From the NCBI GenBank assembly GCA_950097015.1, contig CATNEN010000003.1:14489001-14553000 (forward strand): DNA of 64,000 nucleotides, in the 5' to 3' direction. The translations under genes and the position numbers were made by a program. This document shows, piece after piece, positions 1 through 12,700 of this stretch. This DNA comes from Macrostomum hystrix (Eukaryota > Platyhelminthes > Macrostomidae). How positions within the stretch are numbered: the stretch's first letter is position 1; every line of letters starts with the position of its first letter. The notes beneath the pieces were generated by a model. The model did not search any database. It saw only the letters and a program-made list of their open reading frames with translations, and was not told where the DNA came from.

Positions 1-649
1 TCTGATTTAACCACAGATGAAACTTACACACTGGCGGACCTCCAACCTTCCATTACGCAGAGCATCTTTACCCCACTGGGAGACATCAACTATACGTCAC
101 TACGAAGTGCAATCACTGTCACCGATTTAATGACACAATTCATACACACACGTGACTTCTTAGTAACTGTGCTTAAATTAAACAATACCGACCAATTCAG
201 ACTCGGTTTTGATCCTATCAGTGGCCTTGATACACAATCAGCGCTTGTGGTCCAATTCCTTATTCAGCTGGGAACGCCTTAAGGCGAACCACCAGGAAAA
301 ATTTATATTCAGCGCTGCAGTCATTGTCTATGTCGCACTTATCATTTTTCTCTGCAACATTGGACGCATCTGTGTCGCCTCTACGCTTCATTATGGTCGC
401 ACACACCGTGTCGCCCTGATTCGTCGCATGTCTAACGAAAACGTTCAGCCATCACCAGCGACAAATCATAGGCAGACGCCGTCGTTCACTTTACCTCGAC
501 CGCTTATTCCAACAGCACCTCCTATGGAGTTACAAATGGAAGCATTAATTCCACCACGAGGAAGACGACCGAAGCCACCACCTCCAGCCATTCCGCAATG
601 GCCAGCCTCCTACGCTTGTGTCATCAAACACGTTACTAAGCAACAATGA
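1..649 (+). pseudogene. Membrane-spanning ORF upstream of Gypsy protease (env-like?)
   Basis: Two overlapping reading frames make up this stretch. Frame 1 is open from the window edge to a stop at 280-282. Frame 2 is open at 209-649 and holds a strongly hydrophobic segment (core VIVYVALIIFLCNIG), then a basic and proline-rich tail. A frameshift near 210-280 would join the soluble part to the membrane segment, so the copy appears broken. The layout of ectodomain, one membrane helix and short basic tail resembles the end of a retroelement envelope-like protein. However, it lies directly 5' of the protease, where gag or nucleocapsid is expected, and I see no CCHC knuckle. It may instead be the end of a neighbouring element or an unusual first ORF. 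The role is not established. Confidence 0.35.
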
Positions 650-689
650 TACAGCTATGATGCCGAGGTACACAACAAACACGATATAG

Positions 690-1593
690 ATGCACAGCAC
701 TTATCGACAGTGGCGCTTCAATATCTTGCATCTCCTCCGCATTCGCAAAAAGGCTCGGTACTCCACTGCAGAACACCAGCTTAAGCGCAGTTTGCGCAGG
801 TGGCCAAAAGCTTTCACTCAATCATAAAACTACTCTTCAATTGGAAATAGGACACAAGGTGCATTCCATAACCGCTTTCGTACTGGATTCCCCATCGTCG
901 GACTATGACCTCCTTCTAGGAGTAGAAACCTTCAGGACACTCGGAATTCCACTACAATTCGACTACGCCAAGGCGATCGCAACACTTGGCAATGAAGAAT
1001 TTGCCATGGTCAACTCACTCGCACCTCAAAATGAGACATCAGCAATGCTGACGGAGAAGACAATGATTCCTCCGCAATCCACCAAACGAACTTCGTTGAC
1101 GTTATCAGCACATCACACACCTGGCCACCCAGTCTTCTTTGTACCAAAGGACCACACTGTAAAAAAACACCGGTTGATTATTCCATCGAGTTTACTCACC
1201 ATTAACTCAAACGGCAACACAATCATGGTTGAAATTTCCAACCCGTCGTTATCACCGGTCACATTACATCCTCATCAGGTTGTCGGTCATCTCGCCGATA
1301 TGCGAGACTATACTATTGTCAATACGGCTGCGACAATCAACCATCTTACCGTTTCACCGACAACAGAGTCCACAAAGACACTCGTTGCATCTCAACTTCA
1401 AGAGGCCAATCAACATCTAACACCAGCTGAACAAGCTCTGCTCATTCCACTCTTGATCAAATATCGAGATGTCCTAGCTCTACTACCGACCGATATGGGC
1501 TGCACTACTCAATACACTGCCAACATCAGTGTACAACCACACAGCGAGCCTGTCACAGCTCGCCCTTATCCAATCGCCCATGGACTTCAATAA
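690..1593 (+). pseudogene. Ty3/Gypsy protease and start of RT region
   Basis: A retropepsin domain is readable from about 700: the active-site motif ALIDSGAS lies at roughly 710-735 and the flap/DLLLG region near 905-925. This is an aspartic protease of the Ty3/Gypsy type that would process the element's polyprotein. The frame continues through a linker to the start of the reverse transcriptase (a RPYPI-like motif near 1560-1575) and hits an in-frame TAA at 1591-1593. The first ATG in this frame is at 841, inside the protease, so the listed limits follow homology and not a start codon. The stop and the frameshifts further on mark it as a dead copy. Confidence 0.75.
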
Positions 1594-2400
1594 GAACGAT
1601 TCGATCAATTAATCGAGAACTTTGTCCACAAAGGCATCATTAGCCCCAGCGAATCTGAGTATTCCAGCCCTTGCCTGTTGGTAGAAAAGAAAACTCTGGA
1701 TGACCAAGGACGCCGACAACTACGCCTTGTAACTGATTACCGAAAATTAAACAAGATCATAAATGCTCCTAGTATCCGTCCGCCACGTATCCCTGACCTG
1801 CTCCACCGCCTAAAAAGTGCAAAACTCTTTTCTCTTTGCGATTTGGCGGATGCTTTTTATCAAGTCAGGATTGATCCGGAAAGTACAAAATATACTGCCT
1901 TCATCGCACCAAATGGCCTTCTTTGGGAATTTAACAGATTACCACAAGGCCTCAAGTCTAGTCCTAGTTTTATGTGCCGATTAGTGGCTCTACTTACCGC
2001 CGAATTCGCCAACCAAATTGCCTATTTGGACGACGTACTCCTAATTTCGCAAACTTTTCAAGAGATGCTGGTGGAATTGGAAAGCTTTTTCCAAAAATTA
2101 CGTCACCATGGTCTTCGAATCTCACTCAAGAAGTGCATCTTTGCCAAAAAGGAAGTTCAATACCTAGGATTTGTAGTCTCGGGTCGGAACATGGGATCAA
2201 ACCAGCACCAAGTTTGATTAAAAAGATTAAGACGTTTCCTAATCCGACGTCTATTAAACAACTACAATCCTTCCTTGGTCTAGCTAATTTTTATCGCACA
2301 CACATCCAAGGATATTCAAAGATAATTCAACCTTTATTAGTCGTTCTTAAATCGTCAACCAAGCCGAAAAAGTTTACATGGAACGACGATCTCAATCAGC
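1594..2400 (+). pseudogene. Ty3/Gypsy reverse transcriptase, frameshifted
   Basis: Clear reverse transcriptase blocks are visible: LRLVTDYRKLN (about 1720-1755), the first catalytic aspartate in SLCDLADAFYQV (about 1835-1870), the LPQGLKSSPS block (about 1937-1967), and the YLDD catalytic box (about 2020-2032). The LGF block follows near 2163. The frame is lost around 2190-2215 and continues in the next frame with the thumb and connection region (IKQLQSFLGLANFYR, about 2255-2300). A second shift near 2380 leads into RNase H. It lies directly downstream of the protease, as usual for Gypsy pol. Both frameshifts and the upstream stop exclude a functional product. Confidence 0.85.
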
Positions 2401-2840
2401 TTTTGATAAGCTTAAATCACTGTTAACCTCCGACATTGTACTGACGCATCCGGATCCGAAGAAACCATACTTTCTACACACTGACGCATCAGATTCAGCT
2501 ATTGGTGCCGTACTATCCCAATTAGACAGTAGAGGACATCAAAAACATGTTGCATATATTTCAAAAACGCTCACGAGTACAGAACAACGTTACCCACCAA
2601 TTGAACGTGAAACGTATGCCATCTATTGGGCCATCAAAAAACTACACGTTTTTCTCTATGCCTCGTATCTTCCGTTCCATGTCTTTACCGACCACCAGCC
2701 ACTCAAGAGCATTTTCTCAGACAAACAACCTATTTCTCGACGACTACAGAAATGGATATTACACCTCTAAGATTACAATTACACACTGGAGTACATCAAG
2801 GGTAAATCTAATGTCGTCGCAGATTGTTTATCACGCATTC
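2378..2840 (+). pseudogene. Ty3/Gypsy RNase H domain
   Basis: The RNase H of the same element. The first catalytic aspartate is in FLHTDASDSAIGAVLSQ (about 2471-2522), followed by the glutamate region YPPIERETYAIYWAIKK and the FTDHQPLKSIF block (about 2685-2715). The frame stops at 2768, and the typical GKSN..AD.LSR segment is readable only in a shifted frame just after, around 2800-2840. Order and spacing are those of Gypsy pol, between reverse transcriptase and integrase. Confidence 0.8.
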
Positions 2841-3689
2841 CGAAAATATGTGGCCTCCATTCGGTTACACAATTCGAGAAAATACAAACTGCTCTCGACG
2901 ACGACCCTACTTTCAAGCTCACCAAAGCGACACTACTCGGTAAACCAGTACAACAGACGATACTTAGGACAACACAACGCTTTCTAAAATGACAGTTAAA
3001 ATATTTCTCTCTACAAAATGACACGCTCTATTATGATGATGACCATGGAAACATGCGACTCGTTATACCACACTGTTATCGAGATGCCTTGTTATCCTCA
3101 TATACTTCGGCTTTCGGCGGCCATCTAGGTCTTCAAAAGACTTTACAAAGGTTAAGGCGCTTTTACTACTGGCCTACTCTCTACAAAGACGTTTACTTGC
3201 ACGTGATATCGCCATTCAACATCTACACTCAGCAGCTGATGCTCGTGCTACACGACACAATGAGCAAATGTCTCAATGTACGCCGTTAAAAGTTGGCGCT
3301 CGCTGCTATCTAGATGTTTCAGCTACTAAGGCAACTAAATTCTCTAATCCTTACCGTGGTCCTATATGAGAATACTGAAATGGCTATCACCACAGAATGT
3401 GCTCATCAACGATGTGAACAAGCCTTATGAACAACCTATCGTGGTACATGCTTCAAAACTCAAACCTTGGCCGAGTGATACGCCTCCTGAAGTCATGATA
3501 CCTGAGTTCACACAATCTACGGCTCAGACACACGCTAATCATCGAGCAAATCTCACTCGTTCAATTGCGCTGCAGACATCTCAGCAGGACATCCAGCAGT
3601 CTGAGAAGAGTGCAGACTGTAACGCACCGCCTACGAACAACTCGAAGGAAGAGCCTAGATATCACCTACGCTCAAGAGCCGTACCATGA
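2841..3689 (+). pseudogene. Ty3/Gypsy integrase remnant lacking the catalytic core
   Basis: The N-terminal zinc-binding part is present at about 3053-3215: two histidines, as in IPHCYRD and GGHLG, then YYWPTLYKDV. The sequence then jumps within a few codons to material typical of the region after the core: KVGARCYLDV-like residues near 3290-3320 and HASKLKPWPSD at about 3447-3480. The DDE catalytic core is therefore missing through an internal deletion near 3200-3230. The tail at 3366-3689 is hydrophilic and ends with YHLRSRAVP, like many Gypsy integrase tails. The element cannot integrate on its own. Confidence 0.7.
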
Positions 3690-5460
3690 TGAGCAATAGT
3701 CCGCGCTACGAACTCGATTATATCAGCATTCCTTAATTCGTAAACATTATTTTCTACGTTACCCACATTTTTATTTTGTTATAATTTAATTCCCTTCTTC
3801 ACCCTTGATGTTTGATATAGAATATTATCATTTCTCCACACACCTAATATGGCCGTCTTCTCTAGTACACATTATATGCCTTGATATCACTTTTGTCAAT
3901 CAAAACACACAAAAACTACAAATTGAAAAAAAGACAAAAAATACCACTTTTCACTATACATTATTTAGTTTCTCGCTTATCCTATTTCCTTTCATAATTA
4001 TAGATAATTTTAATATATATTACCTAAGCTCGATATACGGCATCACCTATATTTTATTCGCTGCCTTTATTATCTTCTCATGCACATTTTGCTCAGCTAT
4101 GACTATTTCGACGACATGCATCTTCTTCCTAAACTTGTTCTAAACAATCTTTCCAACATCTTTTCTTTCTGTTCTTAATCCCACCTTCGCCTCGTTGAGG
4201 CTCGAACGATTAGCTAACCTGATGACCTGGCGATTGGCTAACCTGACGACCTGGCGAACGATGTTACAATCTACCCCTTCAAGGACCAGTCTCACCGAAT
4301 GCCGATGAGGCCGACACCGTGGCCAACACTGATTGATATGCTGCCACTCAATCAGCTATCGGCAACACCCCACACCATCTCAGTGTCTACACTACCAGCG
4401 GTACTGGCGTCTTCTTCATCGTTCAAGTCTCTCTGCTCAATTACTGCGATTGCGATCTCTTGAGTCCGACACGACACAGACACAGAAGCCTCATTTCAAA
4501 GTGGTGGCCCTGAGAAGGGCCGTTTTAACGTTCAAAATGGGCTAACATCACACTGTGAAGTCAACAGAGCGATCCCGCCACGAAATCAGCGCCGTCTAGA
4601 ACATCAGCCGGACGAGCCGACTGATGCCCCGGATGACGGATCTTCCGCCGCGGACATCGACATCGACAGCAACAGCAGATACACACCCACACGACGAGAC
4701 TAACTAGGATGAAGGCAGCGCCCACACACTAATCAGCTGCCACTCGGTAATCTGCAGCCGCCTATCCAGACTCTCAACTTGAACGCCGAGATCTGTCAGA
4801 AGCCAGCGCAGATTTGCTAACTTGATCTTGCATTACAAGATGTAAAACAGTTAAACTTTAGAACTCGCTAGAAATAAACTGTTGCACGCCAAGAGCTCCA
4901 CGCTTTATTATCGTTCCTTCTTATACCACTTTTCTTCGTTCTAATCCAAACCCTACTTTTCTTTCCTTTCTAACTCAATCATCTAGATGGACATGTACAT
5001 TATTCGCGCGCATAGTCTATGGCACTTTTCTCCACTTCATTCTATTACAACCCCCCTTTTTGCACCCTCCTTGACCCCGTCCAGGGTCTTGTTTATGATA
5101 CTTGTTTTTAACACTCTTAAACGATCCTGTTTTTCTAGTATATATTATCTTACAAACTATGCATATAACCATTTTCATGTCACCTAACATTTTTATACCT
5201 CCTACAAACGTTATCAAAGCTAGACTTCGAAATCAATTGTCAATTGTTAAGACATTTTCAATTATCTTATTTCTCAAACTCGCACTATTTATACTTTACA
5301 GTTTTTCGCGCTTTATAATTTTCTTTAAATCTGTTTCCAAATGCCTATTATACCGTCATATTTTACCCCCACAAGTGTTAATCAACCTCCTATAATTTCT
5401 AACATCTTGTTATTTATGAGCTCGGAGGACCTTCGCTTCTGTAAAAAAGGGCTAATGAAG
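3690..5460. other. Non-coding stretch between Gypsy pol remnant and LTR
   Basis: No convincing gene. The AT-rich ORF at 3805-4143 has the composition of random AT-rich DNA. A 24-bp imperfect tandem duplication (GCTAACCTGA.GACCTGGC) lies at about 4209-4256. A short segment at 4262 starts TGTTACAATCT, like the start of the LTR at 5461, but I find no matching end. A hairpin at 4506-4521 is listed separately. The stretch could be the 3' untranslated part of the Gypsy element. Confidence 0.4.
4501..4526 (-). promoter_or_regulatory. Orphan histone-type 3' stem-loop
   Basis: Read on the minus strand this is a perfect 6-bp stem with a 4-nt loop, GGCCCT-TCTC-AGGGCC. It is preceded by AAAAC and followed by ACCAC, very close to the 3' stem-loop of replication-dependent histone mRNAs. 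No histone coding sequence is visible upstream on the minus strand. A related but poorly pairing copy of the flank occurs at 59413-59450. It may belong to a dispersed repeat and not to a functional gene. Confidence 0.35.
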
Positions 5461-5878
5461 TGTTACAATTTAATCTATGCGATTTTTACATCTACGCGCG
5501 ACTGTAGAAAGCCAAAGAATATGCAGCTCTCCCTCCTGCGCGAGGATGCGTTTGCAGCAGCTCTAGGATTAGCCTAGAGACTCCTGTCCTATGGCAGCCT
5601 TTGGCCGGATTAGTATAAAAGCACTTACACTGAGAGAAAGTAGCCCGACCGTCCCGACCGTCCCGTTCCTTCTTCTCTTGCAATACTATTCAATCTCCTA
5701 GCTAGATCCGATATCTCTTAGTCGCTGGCCATTGCTATCCCTGGCTAGCTCCTACAAGATCCAGATAATTAAGAATACTTCATTGAAATTGGAATTGTGA
5801 TTCCTGGAAACTCCACCCAGATCTTATTTTGAACCCTTTTCCATACTTTGGTTACCGACTCAGGATCCGTGAGTAACA
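5461..5878 (+). repeat. LTR, 418 bp, probably 3' LTR of the Gypsy element or a solo LTR
   Basis: The stretch starts TGTTAC and ends GTAACA, a perfect 6-bp inverted terminal repeat of TG...CA type. A TATA box (TATAAAA, 5614-5620) sits about 150 bp in, followed by a direct repeat GACCGTCCC. No tRNA primer-binding site (TGG...) follows the end, so it is not a 5' LTR. It fits the 3' LTR of the element at 1-3.7 kb (the partner LTR would lie left of the window) or a solo LTR. Confidence 0.6.
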
Positions 5879-6418
5879 ATTAAATACTTGTGCTTGGGAA
5901 TTACTTTCTCTCAGTGATTGTAATAGTTTTAGTAATTTATAGTGAGTTGTCATCTTTATAATTGTTTGCTTTAAGACCATCAAAATATAATTCGATTGAG
6001 AATATAACATCAAAAGTGAGTGCAACATCAGGAAAAGATAGTCGAATTTCCCACGCCTCCTTATTTCTTAGAAATTACCGCTTGAACTAGATTCTCTGCA
6101 AGAGATAACAATTGGAGATAACGAGAACATTCTATAAGCTAGACATCAATAGCACGGAGGCGAAAACTAAAATATTTCACATTTTCAGGTTTTTGCATTT
6201 ATATTTTCTATATTGCTTGATAATTATCTAAATAAACAACTTTATATAGATAAAGTCAATTTCGTTTTCTGTGTGGGTGAGTTAAGCAAGTATATTTTTG
6301 GTTACATATTTGACATTTCTTTTTGATGGAGTAAAAATGTTTTATTAAACTTAACCACAAATAACTTCAAAGGATGTATGTAGCCAAGAATAGACTTAAA
6401 ACTGTTGCTTACTTAGAA
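5879..6418. other. Intergenic, AT-rich, no feature seen
   Basis: No coding potential, RNA gene or repeat recognised. It runs directly into the 24-bp array. Confidence 0.5.
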
Positions 6419-9352
6419 ATATTCGCTAGAATCGCTCTAAACATCGTAGCCGTAATCGCACCAAGAATCGTAGCAAGAATCGCAACAATAATGCTAGCTA
6501 GAATCGCACCAAGAATGGTGGCTAGAATCGCACCAATAATGCTAGCTAGAATCGCACCAAGAATGGTGGCTAGAACCGCACCAAGAATGGTGGCTAGAAT
6601 CGCACCAAGAATGGTAGCTAGAACCGCACCAAGAATGGTGGCTAGAACCGCACCAAGAATGGTAGCTAGAATCGCACCAAGAATCGTAGCTAGAATCGCA
6701 ACAATAATGCTAGCTAGAATCGCACCAAGAATGGTGGCTAGAATCGCACCAATAATGCTAGCTAGAATCGCACCAAGAATGGTGGCTAGAACCGCACCAA
6801 GAATGGTGGCTAGAATCGCACCAAGAATGGTAGCTAGAACCGCACCAAGAATGGTGGCTAGAATCGCACCAAGAATGGTAGCTAGAATCGCACCAAGAAT
6901 CGTAGCTAGAACCGCACCAAGAATGGTGGCTAGAATCGCACCAAGAATGGTAGCTAGAATGGCACCAAGAATGGTGGCTAGAATCGCACCAAGAATGGTA
7001 GCTAGAATCGCACCAAGAATGGTAGCTAGAATCGCACCAAGAATAGTAGCTAGAATCGCACCAAGAATGGTAGCTAGAATCGCATCAAAATCGTAGTTTG
7101 AGTCGCACTGGAAATAGCATCTAGAATCGCACCAAGAATAGTAGCTAGAATCGCACCAAGAATAGTAGCTAGAATCGCACCAAGAATAGTAGCTAGAATC
7201 GCACCAAGAATAGTAGCTAGAATCGCACCAAGAATGGTGGCTAGAATCGCACCAAGAATGGTAGCTAGAATCGCACCAAGAATGGTGGCTAGAATCGCAC
7301 CAAGAATGGTAGCTAGAATCGCAGCAAAATCGTAGTTTGAGTCGCACTGGAAATAGCATCTAGAATCGCACCAAGAATGGTAGCTAGAATCGCACTAAGA
7401 ATAGTAGCTAGAATTGCACCAAGAATAGTAGCTAGAATCGCACCAAGAATGCTAGCTAGAATCGCAGCAAAATCGTAGTTTGAGTCGCACTGGAAATAGC
7501 ATCTAGAATCGCACCAAGAATGGTAGCTAGAATCGCACCAAGAATAGAAGCTAGAATCGCACCAAGAATGCTAGCTAGAATCGCACCAAGAATAGTAGCT
7601 AGAATCACACCAAGAATAGTAGCTAGAATCGCACCAAGAATGCTAGCTAGAATCGCACCAAGAATGGTAGCTAGAATCGCACCAAGAATGCTAGCTAGAA
7701 TCGCACCAAGAATGGTGGCTAGAATCGTACCAAGAATAGTAGCTAGAATCGCACCAAGAATGTTGGCTAGAACCGCACCAAGAATGGTGGCTAGAATCGC
7801 ACCAAGAATGGTAGCTAGAATCGCACCAAGAATGGTGGCTAGAATCGCACCAAGAATGGTAGCTAGAACCGCACCAAGAATGGTAGCTAGAATCGCACCA
7901 AGAATGGTAGCTAGAATCGCACCAAGAATGGTGGCTAGAATCGCACCAAGAATGGTGGCTAGAACCGCACCAAGAATGGTGGCTAGAATCGCACCAAGAA
8001 TGGTGGCTAGAATCGTACCAAGAATAGTAGCTAGAATCGCACCAAGAATGGTGGCTAGAACCGCACCAAGAATGGTGGCTAGAATCGCACCAAGAATGGT
8101 AGCTAGAACCGCACCAAGAATGGTGGCTAGAATCGCACCAAGAATGGTGGCTAGAATCGCACCAAGAATGGTAGCTAGAATCGCACCAAGAATGGTGGCT
8201 AGAATCGCACCAAGAATGGTAGCTAGAATCGCACCAAGAATGGTGGCTAGAACCGCACCAAGAATGGTGGCTAGAATCGCACCAAGAATGGTGGCTAGAA
8301 TCGTACCAAGAATAGTAGCTAGAATCGCACCAAGAATAGCAGCTAGAATCGCACCAAGAATGGTAGCTAGAATCGCATCAAAATCGTAGTTTGAGTCGCA
8401 CTGGAAATAGCATCTAGAATCGCACCAAGAATAGTAGCTAGAATCGCACCAAGAATAGTAGCTAGAATCGCACCAAAAATAGTAGCTAGAATCGCACCAA
8501 GAATGGTGGCTAGAATCGCACCAAGAATGGTAGCTAGAATCGCAGCAAAATCGTAGTTTGAGTCGCACTGGAAATAGCATCTAGAATCGCACCAAGAATG
8601 GTAGCTAGAATCGCACCAAGAATAGTAGCTAGAATTACACCAAGAATAGTAGCTAGAATCGCACCAAGAATGCTAGCTAGAATCGCAGCAAAATCGTAGT
8701 TTGAGTCGCACTGGAAATAGCATCTAGAATCGCACCAAGAATGGTAGCTAGAATCGCACCAAGAATAGAAGCTAGAATCGCACCAAGAATGGTAGCTAGA
8801 ATCGCACCAAGAATAGAAGCTAGAATCGCACCAAGAATGGTAGCTAGAATCGCACCAAGAATGGTGGCTAGAATCGCACCAAGAATGCTAGCTAGAATCG
8901 CACCAAGAATGGTAGCTAGAATCGCACCAAGAATGCTAGCTAGAATCGCACCAAGAATAGTAGCTAGAATCACACCAAGAATGGTGGCTAGAATCGCACC
9001 AAGAATGCTAGCTAGAATCGCACCAAGAATGGTAGCTAGAATCGCACCAAGAATAGAAGCTAGAATCGCACCAAGAATGGTAGCTAGAATCGCACCAAGA
9101 ATAGTAGCTAGAATCGCACCAAGAATGGTAGCTAGAATCGCACCAAGAATGGTAGCTAGAATCGCACCAAGAATGGTGGCTAGAATCGCACCAAGAATGG
9201 TAGCTAGAACCGCACCAAGAATGGTAGCTAGAATCGCACCAAGAATGGTAGCTAGAATCGCACCAAGAATGGTGGCTAGAATCGCACCAAGAATGGTAGC
9301 TAGAACCGCACCAAGAATTGTAGCTAGAATCGCACCAAAAATGGTAGTCTAA
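6419..9352. repeat. Minisatellite array, 24-bp unit
   Basis: About 120 copies of a 24-bp unit, GCTAGAATCGCACCAAGAAT plus 4 variable bases. The unit is a multiple of three without stops, so both strands read open for hundreds of codons (ARIAPRMV on plus, ATILGAIL on minus). These are artefacts of the repeat, not genes. Diverged 48-bp blocks containing AAATCGTAGTTTGAGTCGCA interrupt the array around 7082, 7322, 7466, 8375, 8545 and 8690, giving it a higher-order structure. Confidence 0.95.
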
Positions 9353-9747
9353 TCAATCAATCAATCTAATCAATGGAAAGATTAAAATATAGTCGTCTGG
9401 TAATTCCCTAGAAAATGTACCGAACTCTAAAGTTGTTGTTTTACTGTTTTTTTAATCAGTTTTTTGTTGCAAGTGCAGTAAAATATATTACGTATATTAC
9501 GAAAATATACACTTTCCCTGTGGCCATTCCGTAGTCTATGGCGAAAAGTCATTTCTACGAGTATGAAATCGTTTAATTCTCCCCGAAAGATACGACTTTT
9601 TACCATAGACTAGAGATTTAGAAAGACTAGACTACAGACCCGGCTCAGAATGAGAGAAATGAAACTATTTAATTAAGCTATCGTATTTTATCTATCTCGA
9701 ATAATTGTCGTTGCTTAGCTATAAAAGTACACCAATCGGAAAGCGCA
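9353..9747. other. Spacer with TATA-like box upstream of gene B
   Basis: Starts with a short TCAA repeat, then AT-rich sequence. TATAAAA at 9720-9726 lies only 28 bp before the ATG at 9748. If it is a real core promoter, transcription would start at about that ATG, so either the box or that start codon is probably not used. Confidence 0.35.
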
Positions 9748-12700
9748 ATGAAGAAAACTGCTATTTACGATTTATCGTTAACGAGAAATCTTCACAGAAA
9801 TGCACAACAGCGGGCCGATAAAAGCAGAGAGAACGTAGAGAAGAAGCTGTACCAAGCTCAGCAGCAGGACCCCGCATCTGAGTCTGAGCATTGGAGTAAA
9901 AAGCTGAGCAGTCAGCAACTGTCAATCGGGTTTGATTTGTCAGTGTACGCCACTCACGATCATAGTGGTCGAATTACTCTGCATCCTGTACTGCGTGCGG
10001 TGGGTGGTAAGTCACGTAGCGCTACGCCTGTTGCGGCAGAGCCAACTGGGGGTGACTGCGCTACTCTGCAGCCAAAGCTGAACTGCTCCGAAAGTGAGAA
10101 CCGATGGCGAAAGTCTAAACTGGCTGATACTGCTGCTACTTTCAATATTGGTAGGTGGTTGTCTTCTTCGTGTAATTCATCATTCGAAGCTGTCGTTTTT
10201 TTACAAGGGCTGGTAAAAGTAGTAGAATAGTATAAGACTACGTTTCTTAGAAACAGTTTAAGAGACTGGTTCAATGCTCGTATTTTAATAATCTTTTTTA
10301 CTTTTTTTATAATACAGCTTAGTCGATTTCTAAATCGAATTCCCGACCCTTTAAGTCGTGAGTTTGATGCTCTGACCATTAGACTGCAGACATATTTGCA
10401 TTATCATCGTCATTAAAATTCGACTAATCTCTTCAGGCACTTCATGATGACTTTTCTGTCTTCTTCAGGCACTTCATGATGACTTGTCTGTCTTCTTCAG
10501 GCACTTCATGATGACTTGTCTGTCTTCTTCAGGCACTTCATGATGACTTTTCTGTCTTCTTCAGGCACTTCAAGATGACTTGTCTGTCTTCTTCAGGCAC
10601 TTCAGGATGACTTGTCTGTCTTCTTCAGGCACTTCAAGATGACTTGTCTGTCTTCTTCAGGCACTTCAGGATGACTTGTCTGTCTTCTTCAGGCACTTCA
10701 TGATGACTTTTCTGTCTTCTTCAGGCACTTCAGGATGACTTGTCTGTCTTCTTCAGGCACTTCATGATGACTTGTCTGTCTTCTTCAGGCACTTCATGAT
10801 GACTTTTCTGTCTTCTTCAGGCACTTCATGATGACTTGTCTGTCTTCTTCAGGCACTTCATGATGGCTTGTCTGTCTTCTTCAGGCACTTCATGATGACT
10901 TGTCTGTCTTCTTCAGGCACTTCATGATGACTTTTCTGTCTTCTTCAGGCACTTCATGATGACTTTTCTGTCTTCTTCAGGCACTTCATGATGAATTGTC
11001 TGTCTTCTTCAGGCACTTCATGATGACTTTTCTGTCTTCTTCAGGCACTTCATGATGACTTTTCTGTCTTCTTCAGGCACTTCATGATGAATTGTCTGTC
11101 TTCTTCAGGCACTTCATGATGACTTGTCTGTCTTCTTCAGGCACTTCATGATGACTTGTCTGTCTTCTTCAGGCACTTCATGATGACTTTTCTGTCTACT
11201 TCAGGCACTTCATGATGACTTTTCTGTCTACTTCAGGCACTTCATGATGACTTTTCTGTCTACTTCAGGCACTTCATGATGACTTTTCTGTCTACTTCAG
11301 GCACTTCATGATGACTTGTCTGTCTTCTTCAGGCACTTCATGATGACTTGTCTGTCTTCTTCAGGCACTTCATGATGACTTTTCTGTCTTCGTCAGGCAC
11401 TTCATGATGACTTTTCTGTCTTCTTCAGGCACTTCATGATGACTTTTCTGTCTTCTTCAGGCACTTCAGTATGACTTTTCTGTCTTCTTCCGGCACTTCA
11501 TGATGACTTTTCTGTCTTCTTCAGGCACTTCATGATGACTTTTCTGTCTTCTTCAGGCACTTCATGATGACTTGTCTGTCTTCTTCAGGCACTTCATGAT
11601 GACTTGTCTGTCTTCTTCAGGCACTTCATGATGACTTTTCTGTCTTCTTCAGGCACTTCATGATGACTTTTCTGTCTTCTTCAGGCACTTCATGATGAAT
11701 TGTCTGTCTTCTTCAGGCACTTCATGATGACTTTTCTGTCTTCTTCAGGCACTTCATGATGACTTTTCTGTCTTCTTCAGGCACTTCATGATGAATTGTC
11801 TGTCTTCTTCAGGCACTTCATGATGACTTGTCTGTCTTCTTCAGGCACTTCAAGATGACTTTTCTGTCTTCTTCAGGCACTTCATGATGACTTTTCTGTC
11901 TTCTTCAGGCACTTCATGATGACTTGTCTGTCTTCTTCAGGCACTTCATGATGACTTTTCTGTCTTCTTCAGGCACTTCAAGATGACTTGTCTGTCTTCT
12001 TCAGGCACTTCATGATGACTTTTCTGTCTTCTTCAGGCACTTCATGATGACTTGTCTGTCTTCTTCAGGCACTTCATGATGACTTTTCTGTCTACTTCAG
12101 GCACTTCATGATGACTTTTCTGTCTACTTCAGGCACTTCATGATGACTTGTCTGTCTTCTTCAGGCACTTCATGATGACTTTTCTGTCTACTTCAGGCAC
12201 TTCATGATGACTTTTCTGTCTACTTCAGGCACTTCATGATGACTTTTCTGTCTACTTCAGGCACTTCATGATGACTTGTCTGTCTTCTTCAGGCACTTCA
12301 TGATGACTTGTCTGTCTTCTTCAGGCACTTCATGATGACTTTTCTGTCTTCGTCAGGCACTTCATGATGACTTTTCTGTCTTCTTCAGGCACTTCATGAT
12401 GACTTTTCTGTCTTCTTCAGGCACTTCAGTATGACTTTTCTGTCTTCTTCAGGCACTTCAAGATGACTTGTCTGTCTTCTTCAGGCACTTCATGATGACT
12501 TTTCTGTCTTCTTCAGGCACTTCATGATGACTTGTCTGTCTTCTTCAGGCACTTCATGATGACTTTTCTGTCTACTTCAGGCACTTCATGATGACTTTTC
12601 TGTCTACTTCAGGCACTTCAAGATGACTTTTCTGTCTTCTTCAGGCACTTCATGATGACTTTTCTGTCTTCTTCAGGCACTTCAAGATGACTTGTCTGTC

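Noticed and set aside
3805-4143. 112-codon open frame with Phe/Ile-rich composition
   Set aside because: Composition matches AT-rich non-coding DNA; no domain or retroelement similarity.
6374-9352. Ala/Arg/Pro-rich and Ala/Thr/Ile/Leu-rich proteins on opposite strands
   Set aside because: The 24-bp unit is a stop-free multiple of three, so both strands are open by construction.
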